Positions 46,758-56,056 are shown, numbered from the stretch's first letter. The stretch: 64,000 bases of DNA from Methylomicrobium lacus LW14 (GCF_000527095.1 NZ_AZUN01000001.1:3919501-3983500); one strand, 5' to 3'. Numbers and translations are program-made. The notes: generated by a model not told the origin, from the letters alone.

Positions 46758-47915
46758 TTATGGGCGATCCTCTGCCTGTGTTTTCTCGCAACTCCCTGAA
46801 GACTTATCTGCGCTGCGCCATATGAAATTCAGCCCGACTATTTGGGAGATCAACTGCGTTCGGCTGCGTACCTTGATTTTCTGGAAGATGTGGCTTAAGT
46901 GGTCCTTTACTGTTTTCTCATCGATAAACAGGGCGCGGGCAATATCGGCATTGGAACACCCTGACATGACTCTTAGGGCCACCTCGATTTCCCGAGACGA
47001 CATGCCGGCGTATTGCAGCCGGCTGGCAATGTCTTCGCGCCTACGAAAGGGCTCGATTGCGATGATGTTGAGATTTCGGCTTGCAGAATTGAAGGCGTCA
47101 TTGCCGTTGCCGTCAGACGGCAAGGCGCCCTCGACTCTTTGCCGATTTGATGTTGTTCCGGCGCGTTTCGCAAAACAGGTGAGCAAACTGGGAGGCCGCC
47201 AGGCGACCACACGCGCTCGGTAGAATTTCGAATCATTACTGAGGCACAGCGATCCATCCTCTTCATCCAGTAGGATCAATTCATTTCGAACCTCCGGCGG
47301 GATATCCCGTGCGGTTTCGCTGTTGAAAATGATCCGCCCGTCGGCGGCTAGCACGACTATCTCGGTGCCAAGGTGCACATCCTCATCAAGCAACGCTTTC
47401 TGTAAAAAAAGGGCATGGGCAATGTGAGGCGCCAATTTGCTCAACAGATCGAGTTCTTCTGCTTTGAAGTCCCCTCCTTGCATGCTACGGTATAACCTGA
47501 GCACCGCCATCGGTTGCCGGTTCCACGCAGCCGCTACGCTCAAGGCATACTGAAAAGGCAGGCGGCTCTGAAAGTCGCTAAACCCTGTTCGAGCCAAATA
47601 AGCTTTGGAGGTCAAGTCCGAAAGGCGAATCGCCCGGTTGAATCGCTGCGGCAATGGCAACGCCGTCACAAACGGATCTAAAGGGGTGTATTGTTCCAGA
47701 TAAAGATTGATATCTTCCGCTGCGAAATTCCAGCCGTATCCTGGCTGCAATTCAAAAGTGCCGCCATCGACCGAGAGGAACATGGCGTTGTGAAAGGGAA
47801 TCACGAGACGTAGGCCATCGAACAGCGCGCAAGTCATATCGCTAATGTCCGAAGCCTCGTACAGACGGTTGATGAGTTCCAAGAAATGCTGGTGCAAGCA
47901 AAGATAACGTGCCAT
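46758..47915 (-). CDS. LuxR-family transcriptional regulator with GAF-like sensor
   Basis: 385 residues. The N-terminal 180 residues look like a GAF/PAS-type sensor (FDGLRLVIPFHNAMFLSVDGG, FQYALSVAAAWNRQPMAVLRLYRS). A C-terminal LuxR-type HTH follows (about 310-365): GMSSREIEVALRVMSGCSNADIARALFIDEKTVKDHLSHIFQKI. No receiver domain or acyl-homoserine lactone domain. It is divergent from the secreted protein gene at 48557 over a 641-base intergenic region. A decayed copy of its 5' part lies at 49683-49902. Confidence 0.85.
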   Translation of the reverse strand: MARYLCLHQHFLELINRLYEASDISDMTCALFDGLRLVIPFHNAMFLSVDGGTFELQPGYGWNFAAEDINLYLEQYTPLDPFVTALPLPQRFNRAIRLSDLTSKAYLARTGFSDFQSRLPFQYALSVAAAWNRQPMAVLRLYRSMQGGDFKAEELDLLSKLAPHIAHALFLQKALLDEDVHLGTEIVVLAADGRIIFNSETARDIPPEVRNELILLDEEDGSLCLSNDSKFYRARVVAWRPPSLLTCFAKRAGTTSNRQRVEGALPSDGNGNDAFNSASRNLNIIAIEPFRRREDIASRLQYAGMSSREIEVALRVMSGCSNADIARALFIDEKTVKDHLSHIFQKIKVRSRTQLISQIVGLNFIWRSADKSSGSCEKTQAEDRP

Positions 47916-47929
47916 CCATCCTACCTCCC

Positions 47930-48556
47930 GTAAATAAATCTTACAGTGTATTTCGTATTGGCCGGAAAAGGTTCAAAGGAAAAAATCTTTTGTCATTGGT
48001 GTCATGGATCGGTTTTAAAATTGTTTATAATACGCAGAATATTTTCCTGACGTCTATACGTAATATTACTTATTTGATGTTCGGTTTTTTTGAAAGTGTC
48101 GATTCAATTGATGCAGTGTTTTTATGGCTTATCTGTCGCCTCGTTATTTAGTTATAGTCTTTATCTTGTGGCTTAAAACTAACATAAAAATCATATGCTT
48201 GGTGTTGTATTTCATGCCATTTTTAATGTGTGCGTGAAATTCCCTACTTTAGTAGGATAGTATTTTTATATCTTATGCTGTAAAAATATAACCGTCGAGA
48301 TTTGGCGGATTTGGTGAAGTGACATTGGAATTTAAAATATTATAATGTGTATTTATTACAGCCTGGTCTGTCTTTGCAGAGGATGCCTTATACGAAAACA
48401 GGCGATATTTTTTATAGTATCGCCGTGGGGCGGCAGCTATCGCGCGCCCCCTGTCAACGCATTATACTCGACATGGCACCATTAAAAGCAACGGAATACC
48501 GATAATTAAATATCGAACGTTGTATTTTAATCAATATCTATTGATAGGAGATATCT
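47930..48556. promoter_or_regulatory. Long AT-rich divergent intergenic region, module copy 1
   Basis: No gene is seen. Much of it recurs upstream of the paralogue at 50537: TAAAAATCATATGCTT (about 48184), CCCTACTTTAGTAGGATAG (about 48242), AAAATATAACCGTCGAGAT (about 48283-48301) and ACGGAATACCGATAATT (48491-48507), then TAGGAG and the ATG. The conserved blocks may hold operators for the LuxR-type regulator and a long leader for the secreted gene. Confidence 0.55.
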
Positions 48557-49528
48557 ATGAGTTTCTTAAATGCTGAATATTTTAAGACACAATATATTGA
48601 TCGCAGTCCGAATGTTAGAAGCCGCTTTATGCGTAACTGCCTTGGGCTTGCTTGTTGTCTCGGTATCTCGCTAGGTTGCGTGAATCTTGCGTTAGCACAC
48701 GATGATAAAGGGGACCGAAACAAGCATGAATGGGACCAAAACAAGCATGAAAACGATGGACCAGAGGGTCTTACCTATGCTGTTCATGTCAAATTTATCC
48801 ATGGTGATAAGATCGCATCGGGTGATAAGGTAGATAAGTTTGACACGCTTGAAAAGTTTGATACTTGTTTTACCTTTGCTCCTGACGCCCCTGGGTCCCT
48901 TGACATCCATGGGCTTGAAAGCCTTGGATTGGTTGATCCGTTAACTTACGCGCACGATAAGCTGAATATGGACGAGGAGGACTGGCAGGCTACCGGCTTG
49001 GTATCCTCTAATTCAGCCGGCTTGCTACCTTCCGATACTAGCAGCTCGGTACCTGAGTTTAGTGTTGGCATTCATGGCAGAACACATCATCACGGAGAAA
49101 GGATCAAGGGGGATGGCGTCACCCAGTCCGGCGACACTTTCGTGTTTAAGGGAAAAAGAACCGACTTAGACACGTGCACTAGAGACAATCAAAACATCCC
49201 TGATACGCCATCCAGCCCGGATGTTCCATCTAGCCCGGATACGCCATCCAGCCCGGATGTCCCGTCTAGCCCGGATACGCCATCCAGTCCGGATGTCCCG
49301 TCTAGCCCGGATACGCCATCCAGTCCGGATACGCCAACCAGCCCGGATGTCCCATCTAGCCCGGATACGCCATCCAGCCCGGATGTCCCGTCTAGCCCGG
49401 ATACTCCATCCAGTCCGGATACTCCATCCAGCCCGGATGTCCCGTCTAGCCCTGATACGTCATCCAGCCCGGATACTCCATCTAGCCTGGATGCTCCATC
49501 TACCCTGGACACCCAACCTATTCAATAA
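48557..49528 (+). CDS. Secreted protein with SPD hexapeptide repeats
   Basis: 323 residues. Signal peptide with hydrophobic core GLACCLGISLGCVNLALA, cleaved before HDDKG. A conserved domain (about 65-215) shares with the protein at 50537 the pattern GP-GLTY-V--K, a Cys near DTCFTF, YAH-x2-N-DE-x-W, IHGR-x-H-x2-G and F-x-GKR-x6-C; the two cysteines may form a disulfide. A Ser-Pro-Asp repeat tail follows. TAGGAG precedes the ATG. No known family. Confidence 0.8.
   Translation: MSFLNAEYFKTQYIDRSPNVRSRFMRNCLGLACCLGISLGCVNLALAHDDKGDRNKHEWDQNKHENDGPEGLTYAVHVKFIHGDKIASGDKVDKFDTLEKFDTCFTFAPDAPGSLDIHGLESLGLVDPLTYAHDKLNMDEEDWQATGLVSSNSAGLLPSDTSSSVPEFSVGIHGRTHHHGERIKGDGVTQSGDTFVFKGKRTDLDTCTRDNQNIPDTPSSPDVPSSPDTPSSPDVPSSPDTPSSPDVPSSPDTPSSPDTPTSPDVPSSPDTPSSPDVPSSPDTPSSPDTPSSPDVPSSPDTSSSPDTPSSLDAPSTLDTQPIQ
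49198..49491 (+). repeat. Tandem 18-bp coding repeats (SSPDTP/SSPDVP)
   Basis: About 16 hexapeptide units, mostly SSPDTP and SSPDVP in near-alternation, with the last units drifting (SSLDAP, STLDTQ). The 18-base units are nearly identical in DNA, so the array is recent or kept homogenised by slippage. The encoded tail is Pro/Ser/Asp-rich, acidic and probably extended. Confidence 0.95.
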
Positions 49529-49682
49529 GTAGTGGTCTAGCCTGTCTCCCGCGCAGCAATTTCTCTCCATGCGTGCGGGAGGCTTTCTGGCCGTTCTCAC
49601 TCTGACGCTGATCGATACGACGGCTTATCACGGCCTAATCACTGCTTTGAAGTCCCCTACTGCGAAATAACCTGATCGCCTC

Positions 49683-49902
49683 CGTAGGTTGGCGATTTCA
49701 CGCGGCCACGAAAGGATCTAAAAGCATGTATCGCTCCAGATAAAGACTGATATCCTCCGCTGCGCAATTCCAGTCGTATCCCGGCTGCACATCGAACAGC
49801 GCGCAAGCCAAATCGCTAATGTCCGAAGCCTCATACAGGCGGTTGATGCGTTCCAGGGATGCTGGGAAAGCAAAGACAACGGTCCATCAATCACTACTTC
49901 CC
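49683..49902 (-). pseudogene. Decayed copy of the LuxR-type regulator, 5' part
   Basis: On the minus strand the sequence reads RINRLYEASDISDLACALFD, then VQPGYDWNCAAEDISLYLERY and LLDPFVAA, matching residues about 15-85 of the regulator at 46758-47915. About 25 codons around GLRLVIPFHNAMFLSVDGG are deleted, the frame is broken near the start, and the C-terminal HTH is missing. Confidence 0.85.
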
Positions 49903-50536
49903 GTAAATAAACCTTATAGTGTATTTCGTGTTGGCCGGAAAAGGTTCAAGCGGAAAAACCTCCTGGCATGGTAGCAGTTTTTAAATATCAAATTATCCAT
50001 GATGCTCATAATGTCGGGTTAAAATCGATATGTGGTATTGCTTATTTTATTCTCATGGCTCTGGATTGATGGCGTTAATTATATTAAGGTAATATGCTGT
50101 TTTTATAAAATAATATATTAATGTTTATTATCTTTATTGGATAATTGCTTGTTTGTAAAGTTATAATAAAAAATCATATGCTTGAGGTTATTTTTAATAA
50201 TATTTATTAATATATTTATGAAATCCCCTACTTTGGTGCGATGGTATTTTTATGTTTTTTTAGGTAAAAATATAACCGTCGAGATTAGGCTGCTTTGGAT
50301 TTTTTGGGTTAGGCGTAAAAGTATTATAGGGTATATTTTACGGCCTAACTTATCTTTTTTGTGGTGGTCTTGTGTAAAAATACCGGTGCTATTTATTATA
50401 GTGTTTCCGGGTTTTGATGGCAGGTTTAGCGCACCCTTGCCAACGCGTTGTACTCGACAGGATGCCATTAAGAGCAACGGAATACCGATAATTAATATTG
50501 GGTGTTGCATTTTAATCTATTGATTAGGAGATAACC
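49895..50536. promoter_or_regulatory. Long AT-rich intergenic region, module copy 2
   Basis: Matches copy 1: CCCGTAAATAAACCTTATAGTG and TTGGCCGGAAAAGGTTCAA near its left end, AAAATATAACCGTCGAGAT (about 50266-50285), ACGGAATACCGATAATT (50477-50493), TAGGAG. The short open frame at 50182-50523 lies inside this conserved non-coding part and is unlikely to be a gene. The stretch 49529-49682 shows nothing recognisable. Confidence 0.55.
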
Positions 50537-51022
50537 ATGAGTAACTTAAATAATAGAGGTTTCTTTAAACGTAACTTTCTCGGGTTTGCCGTTAGTATTG
50601 GGATAGCGCTCGGCTGCACTAATCTTGCGTTAGCGGAGGATGGCGGTGACTACGAAAAGCACTACGATAAGGGGCCGGGTGGGTTTACTTACGAGGTTGA
50701 ATTCAAAAACAACTACGGGAAGAAGTTTAAGGATTGTATAAAATTCGATGACTACTCCCCGGGATACGGTCACAGCGACAGGCTTGATCATAAATTCAAA
50801 TATGCCCATGCTTATATGAATAAGGACGAGAATGCCTGGCATACTACCAGCACGTCAGACTATGACTACGGATACTCCATGTACGGTAGAATACATGATG
50901 ATGGAGACAAGATGGACGGGTATGGTACGGACGAGTACGGCACCACTTATGAGTTTAATGGAAAAAGAAACAAAGACTGCCATGTAGACAAGGACGATTC
51001 CTACTATAGAAAGCCAAGTTAA
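50537..51022 (+). CDS. Secreted protein, paralogue without repeat tail
   Basis: 161 residues. Signal peptide (FAVSIGIALGCTNLALA, cleaved before EDGG) very like that of the protein at 48557. The mature part, Tyr/Asp/Gly/Lys-rich, shares the GPGGFTYEV start, a cysteine near KDCIKF, YAHAYMNKDENAW, YGRIHDDGD and YEFNGKRNKDC. It lacks the SPD repeat tail. The gene stands behind a duplicated copy of the same regulatory region. Confidence 0.8.
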   Translation: MSNLNNRGFFKRNFLGFAVSIGIALGCTNLALAEDGGDYEKHYDKGPGGFTYEVEFKNNYGKKFKDCIKFDDYSPGYGHSDRLDHKFKYAHAYMNKDENAWHTTSTSDYDYGYSMYGRIHDDGDKMDGYGTDEYGTTYEFNGKRNKDCHVDKDDSYYRKPS

Positions 51023-51131
51023 TCAGTAACTTTCTATGAAGTCTCCCGCGCAGCAATTTTCTCTCTGCGCGGGAGACTTTCGGATCCTCCGCTACCGTGG
51101 AAAGCCGGGGGTATCCGTTAGCCTGTCTCTG

Positions 51132-52013
51132 TCAACAGGCCTCTGCAAAGGCGCGATAAAAATCCTCGTCAGCCACCGTCGCTCCGCGTCTGCCCACCAG
51201 TGCGCTCGCAAGCGCCTGCGCGCGTTCCAGTGTCGTAGGCAGCGGCCATTGCTGGGTCAGACCCAACAGCAATATCGCGGCAAATGCATCGCCTGCGCCG
51301 ACGGTATCGATCACGGTCGTTGTGGCAGGCGGTTTGACCGAGACAAACCGATGCTGCCGGTCATAAGCCAGCGCGCCTTGTGCGCCTCGGGTCACGAACA
51401 AGGTTTCTAGAGCGAACTGCTCGAAGAACGCCTGCATTGCCGTTTCCAAATCGGCAGGGCCGGGGCATAGCGTAAGCAGTTCGTCTTCGTTCAGCTTGAT
51501 CCAGTCCGCATCGTGCAGTAATGGCTGTAGTGTGCTGGGCTGCCACCAGGGCGGACGCAGATTGACGTCGATAAAAATCTTGCCTCGATGATTGGCCTTG
51601 GCTGTTTGCAAGGCCGCGCGCGAGATCGGATTACGCAGAGCCAGCGAGCCGTGGTAGAGAATGCCTGTGCTGGGATGTTCGGCCAAGGGGTGCTGGTCGA
51701 TAAAATCGTAGGCGCAATCGGGGACGATGTCGTAATGCGGCTCGCCGTCAGCAATCGAGATTTGCACGCTGCCGGTCGGATGTATCGTATCGGTTTGCAG
51801 CGCATCGGGGCGCATGCCCCAGTCGCGCATCAATTGGACGATTTCTCGGCCTTCCGGGTCATCGCCGATACGGCTGATCAAGCGGGGCGCTTGCCCGAAG
51901 GCCTGCAAATGCCAGGCGACATTGAACGGCGCGCCGCCCAGAACACGGCTGCCATCCGGGAAATGGTCGAACAGCACTTCGCCGAAGATATGAATCAGTG
52001 ATTGGTTAGGCAT
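51132..52013 (-). CDS. PfkB-family carbohydrate kinase (fructokinase-like)
   Basis: 293 residues. Ribokinase fold with GGAPFNVAWHLQAFG near the N-terminus (substrate lid GG) and the anion-hole/catalytic motif DTVGAGDAFAA near the C-terminus. Length and IFGEVLFDHFPDG fit fructokinase. It phosphorylates a sugar with ATP; fructose is the best guess. The start overlaps the end of the GIY-YIG gene by eight bases. Confidence 0.85.
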   Translation of the reverse strand: MPNQSLIHIFGEVLFDHFPDGSRVLGGAPFNVAWHLQAFGQAPRLISRIGDDPEGREIVQLMRDWGMRPDALQTDTIHPTGSVQISIADGEPHYDIVPDCAYDFIDQHPLAEHPSTGILYHGSLALRNPISRAALQTAKANHRGKIFIDVNLRPPWWQPSTLQPLLHDADWIKLNEDELLTLCPGPADLETAMQAFFEQFALETLFVTRGAQGALAYDRQHRFVSVKPPATTTVIDTVGAGDAFAAILLLGLTQQWPLPTTLERAQALASALVGRRGATVADEDFYRAFAEAC

Positions 52014-52311
52014 GGTCTTCCACCGCTTGCTGCGCAGTTGAACCGATCAGGAGATCGTCGATCCGGTTGCAATCCGATGCGATCAGCAAGGTCTTTTGTT
52101 GCCGGTTCAGCTTTTTCAGGCGCAGTTCGCGTTGGGTCGCGGAACTGCGGTCATGGCCCGATTCCAGATAAACGATCCGCTGCGGCCGGCGGCCGTAGAA
52201 ATATTTCGCGCCGCGCCCGCTCGCATGTTGCTCGAAACGGCGCCGTACGTCATTCGTGATGCCGGTATACAAGGTGTCGTCGCTACAGAGGATGATATAG
52301 ACAAACCACAT
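52006..52311 (-). CDS. Small GIY-YIG domain protein (UPF0213/YhbQ-like)
   Basis: 101 residues. GIY-YIG nuclease core: FVYIILCSDDTLYTGITNDVRRRFEQH with the conserved Tyr, Gly and Arg, and an Asn-free short C-terminus typical of the YhbQ group. Biological role not clear. It overlaps the kinase gene by eight bases. Confidence 0.88.
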   Translation of the reverse strand: MWFVYIILCSDDTLYTGITNDVRRRFEQHASGRGAKYFYGRRPQRIVYLESGHDRSSATQRELRLKKLNRQQKTLLIASDCNRIDDLLIGSTAQQAVEDHA

Positions 52312-52318
52312 CGCCGGT

Positions 52319-53014
52319 TTAAACCACCGTGCCGAACAGCGCGCCGGCGCCGGCGGTGAGACCCATCGCGAGCGCGCCCCAGAAAGTGACCCGAACCGCG
52401 CCCTTGATCAGGCTCGAACCGCCGGTATAGGCCGAGACGATGCCGAGCAGCATCAGAAACAGCAGCGATGACGACGACACCGTGACGGCGAGAATGGAGA
52501 CGGGTGAAAATAGAGCTACCAGCAAAGGCAGCGCCGCGCCGACCGCAAAGGTGGCCGCCGAGGTCAGGGCGGCCTGCAGCGGACGGGCGGTGCCTTGCTC
52601 AGAAATGCCCAATTCTTCCAGCGCATGCGCGCCGAGCGCGTCATGCTCCATCAACTGGACCGCGACTTGTTCGGCGAGCAAGGGATCGAGGCCGCGCTGG
52701 ATATAAATCGCGGTCAGCTCGTTCAGCTCATATGAATGGTTTTCCTCAAGTTCCTTGCGTTCGCGCGCCAGGTCGGCTTTTTCGGTATCGGCTTGCGAGC
52801 TGACCGAGACATATTCGCCAGCCGCCATCGACATCGCGCCGGCGACTGCTCCGGCAACGCCGGCCAGCAGAATATCGTGCTGCGTGGCCTGCGAGGCCGC
52901 AATACCGACGATCAAGCTGGCTGTCGAGACGATGCCGTCGTTGGCGCCCAATACGGCGGCGCGCAGCCAGCCGGTGCGATGGGTGCGATGAGATTCCGGT
53001 TGATGGGGGTGCAT
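52319..53014 (-). CDS. VIT1/CCC1-family membrane transporter
   Basis: 231 residues. Membrane segments with the VIT1/CCC1 signature LGANDGIVSTASLIVGIA and GAVAGAMSMAAGEYVSVSSQADTEKADL, a cytoplasmic acidic helical loop (about 80-150, with several Glu likely to bind metal) and three C-terminal spans. Such proteins move Fe2+ or Mn2+. It lies between the GIY-YIG protein and the dehydrogenase on the same strand. Confidence 0.9.
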   Translation of the reverse strand: MHPHQPESHRTHRTGWLRAAVLGANDGIVSTASLIVGIAASQATQHDILLAGVAGAVAGAMSMAAGEYVSVSSQADTEKADLARERKELEENHSYELNELTAIYIQRGLDPLLAEQVAVQLMEHDALGAHALEELGISEQGTARPLQAALTSAATFAVGAALPLLVALFSPVSILAVTVSSSSLLFLMLLGIVSAYTGGSSLIKGAVRVTFWGALAMGLTAGAGALFGTVV

Positions 53015-53027
53015 GTGGGTTTCCTGG

Positions 53028-53954
53028 TTAACTCAAGCTGTCTTCGGGCAAAAGCAGGCGATCGATCTGGTCTTTGATCAATCTAGCGGCCTTTTCCAAT
53101 GCTTTCTTTTCCGACCGGTCCAGGTCGGGATGCAGATGGCGGATGATGCCGCGCCGGCCGACCACGACCGGAATACTGAAACAATTATCCTGAATGCCGA
53201 GCCAATCATCAAGGTAGGTGCTGAGCGGAATGGTCCGGCGCGAGTCGTAAACGATGGCCCGGATCACCTCGCAGGCTGCCGCGGCGATCGCATAATTCGT
53301 GTAACCCTTGGCTTTGTAAACATCGAAACCGGCGCTGTGCACGGCGTTGAAAATATCGCGGCGCGCGGGATTATCGTCGATGTGCTCACTGCCGGCCGAG
53401 GCGGCGCTGAACAACGGGAACTGATTCGGACCGTGTTCGCCGAGGATATAGGCGCGTAAATCGTCGGGATGGATCTGCTCTTCCAGCGACAGCAGCGACC
53501 GGAAGCGGGCCGAGTCGACCAGGGTGCCGACGCCCATGATTCTTGCGGACGGAAATCCGGAGATCTGCGTCGCCAGATAAGTCATGATGTCGACCGGATT
53601 CGTGATGACGAGCAAAATCGCATTCGGATTGTTGCGCGCGAGCATCGGGATCAATTGCCGGAACAACGCAACATTGGCCGGGCCGAGTTCGAGGCGAGAC
53701 GACATAGGGCTTGAGGTGGGCATCGAGGCGGTCACGACCAGGATGTCGCTATCGGCAACCTCTTCGAGCGCGGCGCTTTCGATGATCATCGAGCGCTCGC
53801 AAAAAGCCAGCGTATGTTGTAAATCCAGTGCATCGCCTTGTGCCTTGGCAAGATTCCTGCCGGCCAGCACCAGATGAGCGCAGAGACCTTTCAGTACCAG
53901 CGCATAAGCGATCGCCGAGCCGACATGGCCGGTGCCGATGATGGCAATTTTCAT
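53028..53954 (-). CDS. Lactate/malate dehydrogenase family protein, atypical
   Basis: 308 residues. NAD-binding GTGHVGSAIAYAL and the catalytic core are present: the substrate Arg in SSRLELG, Asp and Arg in TLVDSARFRSLL, and the His in GEHGPNQFP. The specificity loop (VTASMPTSSPMSSR) lacks the Gln of lactate and the Arg of malate dehydrogenases, and the usual GEHGDS is GEHGPN. The family is secure, but the substrate is not. Confidence 0.85.
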   Translation of the reverse strand: MKIAIIGTGHVGSAIAYALVLKGLCAHLVLAGRNLAKAQGDALDLQHTLAFCERSMIIESAALEEVADSDILVVTASMPTSSPMSSRLELGPANVALFRQLIPMLARNNPNAILLVITNPVDIMTYLATQISGFPSARIMGVGTLVDSARFRSLLSLEEQIHPDDLRAYILGEHGPNQFPLFSAASAGSEHIDDNPARRDIFNAVHSAGFDVYKAKGYTNYAIAAAACEVIRAIVYDSRRTIPLSTYLDDWLGIQDNCFSIPVVVGRRGIIRHLHPDLDRSEKKALEKAARLIKDQIDRLLLPEDSLS

Positions 53955-54118
53955 GAGTCACCGAACTCCAACAGTTTATAGTTTTGTGGGTCCGCTTTAA
54001 CTCGTCAGGTAGCCGTTCAAGCGGGGGAATCCGTTATTCCCCCTCCCTGAGGCTGAGTATAATCGGAGCAGATTAATTCCTATTAGGATAACTCATGTCC
54101 GCTATTTAAAGGAAAGGA

Positions 54119-54142
54119 GGTGGGCAGAAAGTGCCGCCCACC
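54119..54142. repeat. REP-like hairpin (same type as 45274-45298)
   Basis: Arms GGTGGGC / GCCCACC with a 10-base loop starting AGAAAG and followed by CTGAATT, close to the hairpin in front of the RAYT gene. Confidence 0.6.
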
Positions 54143-54154
54143 CTGAATTGCTGA

Positions 54155-56029
54155 TCAACCGTTCAATATCACATCGGCCGCTTTTTCGCCGATCATATAG
54201 ACCGAAGACACGATGAAGAAGCCCGGGATCTTCGGGAATGCCGACGCGTCGACGACGCGCAGGCCCTGGATGCCGCGGACGCGGAACTGACTGTCCAACA
54301 CCGCCATCGGGTCGTTGTCGGCGCCGATCGGGCAGGAGCAGGAAGCGTGATGGCCCCAGGCATTGTAGCGGACGAAATCGCGCAATTGCTCGTCGGTTTG
54401 CACATCCTTGCCGGGCGCGACTTCTTCGGTCAGGATGCCTTGCGCGAACAGCGGCTTGGCGATGCTGCGCACGAATTTGACGCCCTCGACGACTGAATCG
54501 AGATCCAGGCCCTGCGTGTCGTTGCCTTCTTCAAAATAGCGGAAGTTGATGTAAGGCCGGTCGCGCGGATCGCTGGAGACCAGCCGGACTTCGCCGGCGC
54601 GGTTGACCGTGTGCGCCTTCAGTACGGCCCAGGTCAGGTAGTTCAGGCCGTCCTTGATCAGCTTTGAGTAGCCGGGGAAATAGCCTCTGAAATTGCCGAG
54701 CAGGGCGAAGCAGAACAGGTCGGGCAGCGGCCGTTCCTCGAACGATTTTTTGATCACCGCCAGCACCGCGCCGTTGGTCGTGTAAACGCCCTTGTTTTCG
54801 TTTTTCCATTCGTTGTATTGCGGGTCACCGGGCGCGTATTTGGCGCCTTTCAGCACTTCCCAGTCCTGAGTCATTTTATTCACGACGCCGACCTCGTAGC
54901 GGTCCTGCAAATTGGTGCCGACGCCGGGCAGGTGATGCTTGACCGGAATGCCGTGCTTTTGCAGTTCTTCCTTCGGGCCGATGCCGGACAGCATCAACAG
55001 CTGCGGCGTGTTGTAGGCGCCGCCGGCCAGGATCACTTCTTTCGCGGCATAGACTTTGCGCGGCTCGCCGGGCTGTTTGCTCGGATTCGCGTGCGCTTTG
55101 TACAGCTTCGCGCCTTTCAGGTATTCGACACCGACCGCGCGGTTGTTTTCGTCGAGGATTACCTTGGTGACCAGCGCATCGAGTTCGATGGTCAGATTGT
55201 CGGGATGTTTTTGCTGCACCACCAGCAAGCGTTCGCGGGTACTGTGGCGGTTGCCGTTTTGGGTCGCGAGCGGCGGATAACGAAGGCCGGTCGAGTTTTC
55301 CTTGACCAGGCGCCAGTCGTTCGGATCGGCGAGTCCTTCGATCTGCCATTTCAGGCGCTCAAAAAAGTTCGGCAGCGTGCCGGCCGCCTTGAGCGCGGAG
55401 TCGAGTATCGCCGCGACCAGTTTTTTGTCCTTGGCCAAGGCTTGCAGCGGCAGCGCGGCTTCGGTCTGGAACCAGCCATTGAAGCCGTGGCGCGATGGAT
55501 TGATGCCGAGCCAGGTGGCGAGCTTTCTGAGGATCGGCCGGTGCTGGCAGTATTCCATCGACTCGAAATATTTGCGCATGTTGTCGGCGTTCCAGGACGC
55601 ATCGCCGGTGATCTGGGCCACTTCGTCCCAGTCGGCATTGTGCGGATAAACCGTGATCATCGCATTATGCGCGGTGCAGCCGCCGAGGCAGCCGGCGCGC
55701 GGGTAGAGTACGCCTTTTTCGGCCGGGGTGTATTTGGGGTCGAGGGCCTGGAGCGATTCGGTTTCATAATGGCGCACGAAAAAGTCCCAGCGCATCGCTT
55801 CGTTTTCAGTCGAAAACGGATGGAAGACCGGCACGTCATAGTCGTCTGGCAGCCGTTTTTCGCCGGGGAAGGCCAGGTTGTCGCCTTGCAGTTTTTTGGG
55901 GTCGCCGCCGGCTTCCAGCACCAGCACTTTCTTGCCCTTTTCGGCGAGCCGTGCGGCGACGGTGCCGCCGCCCGCGCCCGAGCCGACGACGATGTAATCG
56001 TAAGTTGCCGTATTATAGTTATCGGTCAT
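54155..56029 (-). CDS. GMC-family FAD oxidoreductase
   Basis: 624 residues. FAD-binding GSGAGGGTVAARLAEKG near residue 17, GMC signatures (YPRAGCLGGCTAHNAMI, and ILAGGAYNTPQLLMLSGIGP), and the C-terminal HH-x-SCSCPIG where the catalytic His usually stands. No signal peptide is obvious. Family enzymes oxidise alcohols such as choline or glucose. It lies downstream of the di-heme cytochrome on the same strand, 124 bases apart. Confidence 0.92.
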   Translation of the reverse strand: MTDNYNTATYDYIVVGSGAGGGTVAARLAEKGKKVLVLEAGGDPKKLQGDNLAFPGEKRLPDDYDVPVFHPFSTENEAMRWDFFVRHYETESLQALDPKYTPAEKGVLYPRAGCLGGCTAHNAMITVYPHNADWDEVAQITGDASWNADNMRKYFESMEYCQHRPILRKLATWLGINPSRHGFNGWFQTEAALPLQALAKDKKLVAAILDSALKAAGTLPNFFERLKWQIEGLADPNDWRLVKENSTGLRYPPLATQNGNRHSTRERLLVVQQKHPDNLTIELDALVTKVILDENNRAVGVEYLKGAKLYKAHANPSKQPGEPRKVYAAKEVILAGGAYNTPQLLMLSGIGPKEELQKHGIPVKHHLPGVGTNLQDRYEVGVVNKMTQDWEVLKGAKYAPGDPQYNEWKNENKGVYTTNGAVLAVIKKSFEERPLPDLFCFALLGNFRGYFPGYSKLIKDGLNYLTWAVLKAHTVNRAGEVRLVSSDPRDRPYINFRYFEEGNDTQGLDLDSVVEGVKFVRSIAKPLFAQGILTEEVAPGKDVQTDEQLRDFVRYNAWGHHASCSCPIGADNDPMAVLDSQFRVRGIQGLRVVDASAFPKIPGFFIVSSVYMIGEKAADVILNG

Positions 56030-56056
56030 TATCTGTTCTCCTGCTCTGATGAATGA

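Noticed and set aside
49198..49491. Possible CRISPR array
   Set aside because: Direct 18-base units without unique spacers, in frame inside a coding gene; a protein repeat.
50182..50523. 113-codon hydrophobic open frame before the second secreted gene
   Set aside because: It lies in AT-rich sequence that is conserved as non-coding in both module copies; copy 1 has no matching frame.
54818..56056. 412-codon plus-strand open frame
   Set aside because: Antisense to the GMC oxidoreductase, which has full family motifs.
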